In this document: piece after piece, positions 6,313 to 12,312 of the stretch
How the letters are laid out: the number at the start of each line of letters is the position of its first letter
How positions within the stretch are numbered: the stretch's first letter is position 1
DNA from: MFWN01 sp964594115
Lineage (GTDB): Archaea; Nanobdellota; Nanobdellia; Pacearchaeales; GW2011-AR1
Direction: 5' to 3'
Length of the DNA: 12,403 nucleotides
Assembly: GCA_964594115.1 (NCBI GenBank)
Contig: CAZQLD010000022.1
Span: 1 to 12,403 of the forward strand
The notes under the pieces: generated by a model
What the model was told of the DNA's origin: nothing
Databases searched by the model: none
What the model saw: only the letters and a program-made list of their open reading frames with translations
Program-made: the position numbers and the translations under genes

Positions 6313-6722
6313 TTTTTATCAAAAATTATTTCAAGCACCCCATTTTTCATTGTGTGAGTAAATTCTTTAATGTTTATAAATTTCGGGAGAATTTTTTTAA
6401 TAGAAATTCCTTGATGTAATTTTGGTATTAAATAATCTTGAATTCCTTCACTCCTTCTCTTATTAATTTTAATCTCTAACTCTTTACCTTTGATATTTAT
6501 TAAAACATCTTTTTCATCATATCCAGGCAATTCAAAAACAAGATAAATTTTGTTATTATCCTCTACGAAATCAATAATTCTTTCTTCTTCCTCTCCTTTT
6601 ATGATCTTTTCTTTATATCTTCTAATATCTGATCTTATTTCTGGTCTTGCCCCAAAAAATCCTCTTATAATATCTTCAAATGGGTCTTCATCATCAAAAA
6701 AATCATCATCAAATGGTCTCAT
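6309..6722 (-). CDS. hsp20: Hsp20 small heat-shock protein
   Basis: The product has 137 residues. The first 20 are unusually acidic (RPFDDDFFDDEDPFEDIIRGFF). The alpha-crystallin domain spans about 47-137, with IYLVFELPGYDEKDVLINIKGKELEIKINK and the closing NGVLEIIF motif typical of the family. Such proteins hold unfolding clients in an ATP-independent manner. The usual C-terminal I-x-I extension, which links subunits into large oligomers, is absent, as the protein stops at FDKK right after the domain, so smaller assemblies are likely. A TATA box and AGGA ribosome site precede the ATG. Coupling to cdc48 fits a holdase handing clients to an unfoldase; in Archaeoglobus an hsp20 and a cdc48 gene likewise share a heat-shock operon. 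Confidence 0.9.
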   Translation of the reverse strand: MRPFDDDFFDDEDPFEDIIRGFFGARPEIRSDIRRYKEKIIKGEEEERIIDFVEDNNKIYLVFELPGYDEKDVLINIKGKELEIKINKRRSEGIQDYLIPKLHQGISIKKILPKFINIKEFTHTMKNGVLEIIFDKK

Positions 6723-6757
6723 TTTATCTTTTCCTTAATTAATAATATTAAATTATC

Positions 6758-6767
6758 TAATTTAAAG
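6758..6767 (-). promoter_or_regulatory. TATA box of the hsp20-cdc48 operon
   Basis: On the minus strand CTTTAAATTA lies about 40 bases before the hsp20 ATG, predicting an RNA start near 6736 and a leader of about 15 bases containing AGGAAAAG. No obvious heat-shock palindrome flanks it. Confidence 0.4.
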
Positions 6768-6779
6768 TTTTTGGTTTTG

Positions 6780-6866
6780 TCATTTATTTTCTGAATTAAT
6801 TATCTCTCCTATAATTTCTTTAAATATTTTTTTATATTCTGGATTTATTTCAACAATAGGTTTCAT
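6780..6866 (-). CDS. Possible 28-residue protein coupled to UDG
   Basis: The ATG overlaps the UDG stop codon as ATGA, the same junction used by three other gene pairs in this block, and the frame stays open for 28 codons: MKPIVEINPEYKKIFKEIIG, then EIINSENK. The composition is amphipathic-helical and lysine/glutamate-balanced, like the other proteins here. It ends about 57 bases before the hsp20 ATG and does not overlap the predicted hsp20 TATA box. No function can be given. It could be a genuine microprotein or the worn-down start of a former larger gene. Confidence 0.4.
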   Translation of the reverse strand: MKPIVEINPEYKKIFKEIIGEIINSENK

Positions 6867-7420
6867 TTTTCTTTTAAAATCTGAAAATCTTTTTTAAGTG
6901 TTTCCAACTTATTTATATCGTAAGTTGCAACAGCAGGGTGATATAAAGGAATTATTTTTATAATCCCTGTTAGAGTCGACACATTAAAAATTTCTCCATG
7001 AATCTTGCTTATTCCCTGGATTTTTTCTTTTAAGCCAAATTTTTTTAATATAAAATCTGTTGAGAAATTTCCTAAACAGCAAATTATTCTTGGTTTTATG
7101 ATATCTATTTGTTTATTAAGATATGGCGTGCAGGTATTTATTTCTTCTTGTGTGGGATTTCTGTTTTGTGGCGGGTGACATTTGAGGATATTTGTGATGT
7201 AAATATCTTCCCTTTTTAAGTTAATTGAATTAAGTAACTCATCAAAAATTTTTCCTGCTTGTCCAATAAAAGGTTTCCCTTGTTTATCTTCATTAAATCC
7301 AGGAGCCTCTCCTATAAACATAATTTCTGAATTTAAAGAACCTCCTCCAACTACTGGATTTGTTCTTGTTTTCCATAAACCACATTTTTTACAGTTTAGG
7401 ATTTCTTTTTTTAGTCTCAT
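6863..7420 (-). CDS. udg: Family 4 uracil-DNA glycosylase
   Basis: The product is a 185-residue DNA repair enzyme that removes uracil formed by cytosine deamination. The motif GEAPGFNEDKQGKPFIGQAG at 37-56 is the family 4 uracil-binding/catalytic loop, and YHPAVA (160-165) supplies the minor-groove HPx motif. TNILKCHPPQNRNP (76-89) is the conserved middle strand. Four cysteines for the iron-sulfur cluster are present: C10 and C13 (NCKKC), C97, and C114 or C115 (IICCLG). Length and motifs are normal, so it should be active. The ATG starts one base after the methyltransferase stop, with AGGAAAAG before it, so it belongs to the same transcription unit. Confidence 0.93.
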   Translation of the reverse strand: MRLKKEILNCKKCGLWKTRTNPVVGGGSLNSEIMFIGEAPGFNEDKQGKPFIGQAGKIFDELLNSINLKREDIYITNILKCHPPQNRNPTQEEINTCTPYLNKQIDIIKPRIICCLGNFSTDFILKKFGLKEKIQGISKIHGEIFNVSTLTGIIKIIPLYHPAVATYDINKLETLKKDFQILKEK

Positions 7421-7421
7421 T

Positions 7422-7994
7422 TTATCTTTTCCTAAAGTTTAAAATATCTCCTTTAGTTTTGCTGTCGTCATGAATTAGTTCTATATGCATTTCATTTTCA
7501 AATTTAAACCCAGCTTCTTCAATTTCTTTTCTAATTTCTCTTTTTGAAGTTACATCTGTGTGAGTAGTGAGATGAGTGGGATAAACTGAAATTAAAGCAT
7601 TTTTTCTAGTCACTATATAAACAGCCTTGTAAAGTTTTCTTCTATCATCTATAGTGCTGCTGTCATTTTTCCCAACTAAATGAATAACATCATAAAGCAA
7701 AATCACATCAATACTTTTTTCTCTTAAGGGAATTCTTAATCTTCCTGGTGTATCAATTCTTTTTATATTCTCTAAACTTTCCTTCTTGGCTTTTCCCATT
7801 AATTCATCTAGAGGATAAGAATTTTTATCTAGAGCATAAACTATGCCTTTTTCCCCAACAATCTTAGCAGCTGGGATAGTATAATGTCCGTTCCTAGCTC
7901 CAAAATCTAGAACAGTTTGTCCTGGCCTAATTCCTATTTTTCTCAAGAACTCAACCCCTTCTTCTTTCTCCCATTTTTCAATTTCTGGTTTCAT
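7422..7994 (-). CDS. Class I SAM-dependent methyltransferase
   Basis: The product has 190 residues with a Rossmann methyltransferase fold. Motif I is QTVLDFGARNGHYTIPAAKI (residues 26-45), where DFGARNG replaces the usual D-x-G-x-G-x-G but keeps the binding loop. VYALDKN (52-58) carries the acidic residue for the ribose hydroxyls, and IDVILLYDVIHLV follows as motif IV. The substrate is unknown; the closest general resemblance is to small UbiE-like enzymes. A longer frame begins at 8021 but would overlap the zinc-finger gene by 22 bases. The ATG at 7994 lies five bases after that gene's stop and precedes the conserved region by a normal length, so I prefer it. It is co-transcribed with the zinc-finger and UDG genes. 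Confidence 0.8.
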   Translation of the reverse strand: MKPEIEKWEKEEGVEFLRKIGIRPGQTVLDFGARNGHYTIPAAKIVGEKGIVYALDKNSYPLDELMGKAKKESLENIKRIDTPGRLRIPLREKSIDVILLYDVIHLVGKNDSSTIDDRRKLYKAVYIVTRKNALISVYPTHLTTHTDVTSKREIRKEIEEAGFKFENEMHIELIHDDSKTKGDILNFRKR

Positions 7995-7999
7995 TTTAA

Positions 8000-8197
8000 T
8001 TATACCCCACACCGAGGACAATAGTTTGTTCTCTTGATTCCTTTAATGTTCTTTCTGTAAAGCTCTGCATGCTCTTCACTACAAAACGGCTGAAGACGCA
8101 CCCCTGTAAATTCAGGAACTTTTACTTTTTCCCATACTTCCTCACCTTTTTCAATCTTCTCTTTGCAATATACACATTTCTTTTTGAATAAAGCCAT
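8000..8197 (-). CDS. Small zinc-finger protein
   Basis: The product has 65 residues with three metal-ligand pairs: C8-x2-C11 (KCVYCKEKI), C39-x3-H43 (FCSEEHAELY) and C60-x2-C63 (YCPRC). The first two pairs are enough for one treble-clef-like zinc site of the kind seen in archaeal MALFKKKC proteins. The terminal CPRC may form a second site or a partial one. Length is normal for such adaptor proteins. The function is unknown; nucleic-acid or protein binding is likely. A 68-base gap separates it from the ASCH-like gene upstream. That gap carries a small hairpin, TGCT-GAAAA-AGCA, and AGGAT before the ATG. Confidence 0.7.
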   Translation of the reverse strand: MALFKKKCVYCKEKIEKGEEVWEKVKVPEFTGVRLQPFCSEEHAELYRKNIKGIKRTNYCPRCGV

Positions 8198-8265
8198 TTT
8201 TTATCCTGAAGGTTTTTATTTCTTCTTTTTAATTAACGTCCTGCTTTTTCAGCAATTCTTTTTTA

Positions 8266-8667
8266 TTAATTTAAATATTCTATTTCTATTTTAGTTACTG
8301 TTTTAAAATAAGAAGGAATTTGATTATATATTTTGCCTAAATGATATCTTAACTGTTCATTATTATGAACATCAGGATAGCTACCAACAAAATCCTCGTT
8401 TGTTAAATCATCAATAGATATTTTTTTCATTCTTTTAACCCTAACTCTTTTTATTAAACCCTCTACAAATTCTGGTTTAATTCCTCTTTTATCATCTCCA
8501 GATTTTTCAAGAACTCTCAAGATTAGTTCTTCTCCTGGTTTAAAGCATTTTTCATTTTTTCCATTACAAATCCTGTCTTCTGGTCTATAAATTATATTAA
8601 TTGCCTCTTTTTTTATATCTTCTTGGTAAACTTTTTTAAACCATATTTCATTTCTTGGGTATTTCAT
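8266..8667 (-). CDS. ASCH/PUA-like domain protein
   Basis: The product has 133 residues. The pattern KPGEELILRVLEKSGDDKRGI (44-63), then KRVRVKRMKKISIDDLTNEDF (73-93) and a C-terminal strand TKIEIEYL, fits the ASCH branch of the PUA fold, which binds RNA or nucleotides. The conserved-looking GSYPDVHNNEQLRYHLGKIYN (95-115) corresponds to the variable helical insert. C34 and C41 form a C-x6-C pair of unknown meaning. The ATG overlaps the SDH-like gene's stop (ATGA), so the two are coupled. The assignment is by pattern only and less certain than for its neighbours. Confidence 0.5.
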   Translation of the reverse strand: MKYPRNEIWFKKVYQEDIKKEAINIIYRPEDRICNGKNEKCFKPGEELILRVLEKSGDDKRGIKPEFVEGLIKRVRVKRMKKISIDDLTNEDFVGSYPDVHNNEQLRYHLGKIYNQIPSYFKTVTKIEIEYLN

Positions 8668-9809
8668 CCTTTATTTACCTCCTTAAATACCTGTTCAATT
8701 GTTTTTTTATCATACTTATTCTCAAACATTTTTGGATTCCTTTTATATAATTTTTCTGCAGCGATTACCCCTTGATTTGTTACCATTCCAATACCTCTTA
8801 CTAAATGTTCTAAACCTGCTTGTTCTGCTATTTCAAGTGTTTTTGGTTTTCCTGCTTTAGGAAGAGTAATATCATAAATTATTATTTCTGGATTTATTTT
8901 TGCTAAACCTTTCGCTATTTTTAATGATTCTTCGTTGTTTCTCCTAACTCCTTCAGGATCATCTATATCTGCTTTAGCAAAAGCAGCATAATTTTCAAAA
9001 GGTTCTGCTCCTTTTTTAGTAACATTTACAACTGCATCAACCTTATTTTTCAATAAACATTCTCTAATTTGCTCTTCTCCTCCATATTCTGCAACTCCTT
9101 GTCTTATTTTATTTGCTTCTTCTGCTAATCTTTCTGCTTTTTCAACTGTTCTATTTAAGATTATTAATTTACCTACTCCTCTTTGCACCAAATGTCTTGG
9201 AAGTTCTTTTCCAACACCTCCTGCTCCAAACATAACAATTGTTTTTCCTTGTATTCCTCCCTTACTTAATTGTCTAAATCTTTCTTCTAAAGGCAACAAC
9301 ATTCCTTCAATGTCAGTATTATATCCAATTAGTTCTTTTGTTTTAGGATTCTTTGCAATAAAATTAACTGATTTAAGTTCTTTAGGAAATATTCTATCTA
9401 GATAACTATGTTGTTCTTTCCAGCCACTACCAAACCCTCCTCCAACATATTTTGGATCAGACTTAAGTGCATTTACAATAATTTCTGCATCTTCTGGATT
9501 TCCAACAAAATAAATTGCTCTATAATTTAATCTCTGTCTTTCAAAGAATGTATTCCACATTAATGGACTTAGTGCACCATAATCTTTTTCAGTTAAAAAT
9601 GCTAAATATCCTTTTATATTTTTTAAGTTACCAAGATTTAATAACGAAATATCTTTTGGAAATTCTCCACTACTTTCTTTAACAATCTTCAGTATTTTAT
9701 TTCTCCCTTCTTCATTAAATAAAAAATCATTTTTATCTGGAAGCCAAGCTGGATAAATAAAACCTCCTTGTATTAACTCTACTAAATTTTGTGGTTTTTC
9801 TTTTACCAT
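8664..9809 (-). CDS. Shikimate-dehydrogenase-like NAD(P)-dependent oxidoreductase
   Basis: The product has 381 residues, about 100 longer than ordinary shikimate dehydrogenase (AroE). The C-terminal half is a clear Rossmann domain of that family: YNTD at 163-166, VMFGAGGVGKE at 192-202, and LILNRTVEKAERLAEE at 216-231, whose NRT is the NADP-selecting motif. YDITLP at 312-317 and GIGMVTNQGVIAAEKLY at 339-355 follow. In the N-terminal half the usual S-x-S shikimate site reads GALSPLMWN (78-86), and K131 (GWKE) is the candidate for the catalytic lysine. A long insert around 262-308 has no counterpart in AroE. No other shikimate-pathway gene is nearby, and the gene overlaps the ferredoxin gene by 7 bases, so the substrate may differ. 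Confidence 0.75.
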   Translation of the reverse strand: MVKEKPQNLVELIQGGFIYPAWLPDKNDFLFNEEGRNKILKIVKESSGEFPKDISLLNLGNLKNIKGYLAFLTEKDYGALSPLMWNTFFERQRLNYRAIYFVGNPEDAEIIVNALKSDPKYVGGGFGSGWKEQHSYLDRIFPKELKSVNFIAKNPKTKELIGYNTDIEGMLLPLEERFRQLSKGGIQGKTIVMFGAGGVGKELPRHLVQRGVGKLIILNRTVEKAERLAEEANKIRQGVAEYGGEEQIRECLLKNKVDAVVNVTKKGAEPFENYAAFAKADIDDPEGVRRNNEESLKIAKGLAKINPEIIIYDITLPKAGKPKTLEIAEQAGLEHLVRGIGMVTNQGVIAAEKLYKRNPKMFENKYDKKTIEQVFKEVNKG

Positions 9810-10189
9810 CTTCCTCTGCCTCCTCCTTGTCCTTTTCCACCCCCCATTCCACTACCTCTTCCTCTGCCCATTCCTCTTCCTTGACCAACTCCTTGCCCTC
9901 TTCCCTCACCTCTTCCCATGCCTTTACTCATCCCTCCTTCCTGACCAACTCCTTCTCCACTCCAGTGGCTTTGATTATAATCTTGATTCAAATTTGTATT
10001 AATATCTTCATTTTTAGGTTCTTCATCAAACAAAATAGCTCCTCTTGGACAAGCATTGGCAGCATCTCTTAAACAATCTGCATTTTCATCTTTAATTTTT
10101 GCAATCCTATTTGCTATTTCAATACCTTCAGGGCAGATATTTGCACAAATTCCACATCCAATACATTTTTCCTTAATAATTTGAGGCAT
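9803..10189 (-). CDS. 4Fe-4S ferredoxin with a Gly/Arg-rich tail
   Basis: The product has 128 residues: a compact ferredoxin (1-56) joined to a low-complexity tail. C9-x2-C12-x2-C15-x3-C19 and C47-P (ACPRGAI) provide a single cluster. C9, C12, C15 and C47 are the likely ligands. C19 and C39 are placed like the disulfide pair of Pyrococcus ferredoxin, with the same eight-residue step from the second disulfide cysteine to the CP cysteine. Residues 57-75 form an acidic Asn-rich linker. Residues 76-128 are almost only Gly, Arg, Met, Gln and Ser in G-x-G-R/M repeats ending GGRGRW. The gene lies 20 bases after trxB and overlaps the SDH-like gene, so it may carry electrons for either. Confidence 0.85.
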   Translation of the reverse strand: MPQIIKEKCIGCGICANICPEGIEIANRIAKIKDENADCLRDAANACPRGAILFDEEPKNEDINTNLNQDYNQSHWSGEGVGQEGGMSKGMGRGEGRGQGVGQGRGMGRGRGSGMGGGKGQGGGRGRW

Positions 10190-10209
10190 TTTTATTTGTT
10201 TCCTTAAAT

Positions 10210-11115
10210 TTATTTTCCATTTTTATTCCCCCTAATTTCTTCATAAGCAGAAGTGGCTGCTATTGCTCCTTCTCCACAGGCTGTTATAACTTGTTTTAAA
10301 GGATTATTTGTTATATCTCCAGCAGCATAAACACCCTCTAAAGAAGTTTGTTGTTTTTTGTCTACAACAATGTAGTTTTCTTCTGTTTTTAGTTTAAGTT
10401 GTTTTGAAATTTTTTCATCTGGAATAGAGCCTATTTCAACAAAAACTCCATCAACTTTTAAGTCTTTTTTTGTGTCTAATTTAACTCTGTTAACAGAATT
10501 TATTCCATAAATTTCTTTAATGTTTGCATTAAAAATTATTTCAACTTTTTTATTTTTTTCAACTTGACTAATCCATGTAGGTTCTGCCCTAAAGAATTTT
10601 TCTTTTCTGTAAATAATACAAACTTTTTTTGCATATTCGGATAATAATAAAGCTGCTGTTAAAGCAGCATTACTTCCTCCAATTACTGCGACTATTTTAT
10701 TTTTAAAAAATCCTGCATCACAAGTTGCACAATAACTTACTCCTTTACCTAAGAATTCTTTTTCTCCCGGAACATTTAGTTTTCTTTTTTCTGTTCCAAT
10801 TGCCAAAATTATCTTTTTAGCCCTATAAGATGAATTGTTTGTTTTAACTTCAAAAACTTTATTTTTTTTAATCTCCTCAACATTCTCTTGTTTAATCTTA
10901 ATTCCTAAATCTTTTACTTGCTCTATTATTTTTTTTGTTAATTTCATACCAGAAATAGTTTTATAAGAAGGAAAATTACAAACTTTATGCGCTTCTGATA
11001 TCATCCCTCCAGGGAGTTTTCCAATGATTAAAGTTTTAAGCAAGTATCTACTAGCATAAACACCTGCTGTTAAACCTGCAGGACCTGCCCCTATTATTAT
11101 TAAATCATATAACAT
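10210..11115 (-). CDS. trxB: Thioredoxin reductase-like flavoprotein
   Basis: The product has 301 residues, the normal size for low-molecular-weight thioredoxin reductase, which passes electrons via FAD and a CxxC disulfide to thioredoxin. The FAD site is GAGPAG at 9-14 with the closing GVYAAGD at 261-267. The redox pair is CATC at 129-132. The nucleotide domain has GGSNAA at 146-151, where a G-x-G-x-x-A glycine is serine, and YRKEKFFR where NADPH enzymes have HRR-x3-R. These changes weaken the case for NADPH as donor. I start at the ATG (11115); a TTG four codons earlier is possible but has no ribosome site. Thioredoxin lies 47 bases upstream and ferredoxin 20 bases downstream. Confidence 0.9.
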   Translation of the reverse strand: MLYDLIIIGAGPAGLTAGVYASRYLLKTLIIGKLPGGMISEAHKVCNFPSYKTISGMKLTKKIIEQVKDLGIKIKQENVEEIKKNKVFEVKTNNSSYRAKKIILAIGTEKRKLNVPGEKEFLGKGVSYCATCDAGFFKNKIVAVIGGSNAALTAALLLSEYAKKVCIIYRKEKFFRAEPTWISQVEKNKKVEIIFNANIKEIYGINSVNRVKLDTKKDLKVDGVFVEIGSIPDEKISKQLKLKTEENYIVVDKKQQTSLEGVYAAGDITNNPLKQVITACGEGAIAATSAYEEIRGNKNGK

Positions 11116-11162
11116 TTTTATATCCAAAAAATTTAATTATTAATCTACTCTTAAGATAACTC

Positions 11163-11489
11163 TTAATCTAAATTTTTATCAAGCCATTCCCTAACATCAG
11201 ATTCTGGTATAGCTCCTATAAATCCACCTACAAGTTTTCCATTTTTAAACATCTTTATATTAGGTATAGATTCTACGCCATATTTTCTGCTATTTTCAAG
11301 AGTCTGTTCTGTATTTGCTTTTGCTAATATAAATTTTTCTTTTTGTTCTTCTGCAATTTTTTCTAATATAGGTCCTAAGATATTACAAGGAGGACACCAC
11401 TCTGACCAAAAATCTACAACCACGGGAATCTCTTCTGATTTTTCTATTACTTTTTCTTTAAAATCTTTATCGGTTATGTTTATAATCAT
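11163..11489 (-). CDS. trxA: Thioredoxin with a CPPC active site
   Basis: The product is a 108-residue cytoplasmic thioredoxin of standard length. The active site is WCPPC at 31-35 in place of the common WCGPC. The cis-proline is P76 in SIPNIKMF, and VVVDFWSEWC supplies the buried Asp. The C-terminus GAIPESDVREWLDKNL is the usual last helix. A CPPC centre normally shifts the redox potential, but it occurs in natural reductants, so the direction of action is not settled. It is the first gene of the block, with a strong AGGAGGT ribosome site four bases before the ATG and a TATA box farther upstream. The adjacent reductase is its presumed partner. Confidence 0.95.
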   Translation of the reverse strand: MIINITDKDFKEKVIEKSEEIPVVVDFWSEWCPPCNILGPILEKIAEEQKEKFILAKANTEQTLENSRKYGVESIPNIKMFKNGKLVGGFIGAIPESDVREWLDKNLD

Positions 11490-11567
11490 TTTTACCTCCT
11501 GAATTTATTTAATTATTATTTGCTTTAATTTATTTTTATTGAATTAAAATTTAACAAATTAAGAAGT

Positions 11568-11575
11568 ATTTAAAT
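11568..11575 (-). promoter_or_regulatory. trxA: TATA box of the thioredoxin operon
   Basis: On the minus strand TTTAAATA is a near-consensus archaeal TATA box. It predicts an RNA start near 11545 and a 5' leader of about 55 bases, unusually long for this window. The leader ends with AGGAGGT (11494-11500). Confidence 0.55.
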
Positions 11576-11580
11576 GAATT

Positions 11581-11619
11581 GGAGTATCTAAGAATATCTC
11601 TCTAAAAATGAGATACTCC
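11581..11619. promoter_or_regulatory. 9-bp inverted repeat upstream of the thioredoxin TATA box
   Basis: GGAGTATCT (11581-11589) and AGATACTCC (11611-11619) are perfect inverted copies with 21 bases between. The inner arm begins six bases upstream of the TATA box, the place for an activator site; the outer arm touches the stop codon of the regulator gene. A shorter alternative stem, TATCTC with GAGATA, lies inside. No T-run follows on the minus strand, so a terminator is less likely than a protein site. Confidence 0.55.
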
Positions 11620-11966
11620 TACCATTTTTTCAAATCTATTTCTACTTTCTTTGTCCAATTATGGATTATACTTAAAATTTTTTGTTTTAAAATTAATTTT
11701 TCCTTAATAGAATAAACAAAAATATACCCTCCTTTTTCTAAATTTCTTTGGCCTTTTTTTATTAATTCTGTTTCATTAATTTTTTTTATTGCTTTTTGTG
11801 ATGTTGATAATCCAATTTTAAATATTTTAGAAATTTCTTTTGCCGTAAAACTCTCCAGATTATTTTTTATTAAATATTTTACTATGCTAAACTCTGTTTT
11901 TGTCAGGTTTAAACTACATCTGATTATCTCTTCAATATCAAATTTCTTACATGCAAAATCTATCAT
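11619..11966 (-). CDS. Small winged-helix regulator, putative redox sensor
   Basis: The product has 115 residues. A winged helix-turn-helix spans about 21-89: LTKTEFSIVKYLIKNNLESF, then TAKEISKIFKIGLSTSQKAIKKINETELI with recognition helix STSQKAIKKI, then a wing LEKGGYIFVYS. A C-terminal helix ILSIIHNWTKKVEIDLKKW probably serves for dimerisation. The fold resembles short TrmB/ArsR-like archaeal regulators. The only cysteines, C6 and C17, lie just before the DNA-binding domain and could form a redox switch. It precedes the thioredoxin operon in the same direction, and the inverted repeat lies exactly between the two, so regulation of thioredoxin is the natural inference. The TATA box at 12011-12017 supports the start. 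Confidence 0.75.
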   Translation of the reverse strand: MIDFACKKFDIEEIIRCSLNLTKTEFSIVKYLIKNNLESFTAKEISKIFKIGLSTSQKAIKKINETELIKKGQRNLEKGGYIFVYSIKEKLILKQKILSIIHNWTKKVEIDLKKW

Positions 11967-12010
11967 TTTTTATTTATCCTCTTGTAATAATCTTCTTTAG
12001 TGTAAGCACT

Positions 12011-12017
12011 TTATAAA
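12011..12017 (-). promoter_or_regulatory. TATA box of the winged-helix regulator
   Basis: On the minus strand TTTATAA lies about 47 bases before the ATG at 11966, predicting an RNA start near 11988 and a leader of about 20 bases that contains GAGG. Confidence 0.45.
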
Positions 12018-12050
12018 TTTCCTGTTCCCTTTATAAAAATAGTAGCTGTT

Positions 12051-12067
12051 TATTGGCTATTCCAATA
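12051..12067. promoter_or_regulatory. Inverted repeat between divergent promoters
   Basis: TATTGG (12051-12056) and CCAATA (12062-12067) are inverted around CTATT. The pair lies between the leftward regulator promoter and the rightward repeat-bearing promoters, so it could be an operator or a short hairpin. Confidence 0.35.
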
Positions 12068-12081
12068 GCGACTCTTTAAGT

Positions 12082-12294
12082 AAGTTCTTTAAAAACCCTG
12101 AAAATTTTTCAAGTTTATGGAAATAACAAAAAAAGGGATTTATAAAAATACTATACCTTTATTGTACCTTATTAGGAATAATATTCATCTAAGTTCTTTA
12201 AAAACCCCAAAAAATTATTTAATCCAACTAAAAAATACTCACTTTTTATACACTCTGGCAAGAACGTGTATACAGTGTAGTTCCTTAAAAAGCC
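12082..12294 (+). repeat. Three direct repeats of a TATA-like 13-mer
   Basis: AGTTCTTTAAAAA begins at 12083, again at 12192, and as AGTTCCTTAAAAA at 12279 (intervals 109 and 87). Each is followed within one base by CC. The first and third lie exactly 34 bases before ATGGAAAT (12117 and 12313), with the A-rich core about 25 bases before the ATG. They therefore look like duplicated leaderless promoters. The middle copy has no start codon at that distance. Apart from these the interval 11967-12312 shows no convincing gene. Confidence 0.45.
12247..12279. other. Overlapping alternative inverted repeats
   Basis: TATACAC (12247-12253) pairs with GTGTATA (12266-12272) across 12 bases. Alternatively TACACT (12249-12254) pairs with AGTGTA (12274-12279). 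The two stems exclude each other. They lie just before the last repeat and its leaderless start, so they may be an operator pair. Confidence 0.35.
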
Positions 12295-12312
12295 AAACAG
12301 ATTCAATAAAAA

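Noticed and set aside
7995..8021. Upstream start for the methyltransferase (MSSVWGIIK...)
   Set aside because: It overlaps the zinc-finger gene by 22 bases; the ATG at 7994, five bases after the stop, fits the compact operon better.
9791..10072. Ser-rich plus-strand ORF
   Set aside because: This is the complement of the Gly/Arg-rich ferredoxin tail; low-complexity DNA opens the opposite frame.
11116..11127. TTG start four codons upstream for trxB
   Set aside because: No ribosome site precedes it, and the ATG at 11115 begins right before the FAD-binding strand as usual in the family.
11581..11619. The inverted repeat as a transcription terminator
   Set aside because: No T-run follows on the coding strand and the arms abut the thioredoxin TATA box, so a protein-binding site is more likely.
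12082..12294. The three AGTTC(T/C)TTAAAAA repeats as a CRISPR array
   Set aside because: Only 13 bases are shared, the intervals are 109 and 87, and no cas gene is present.
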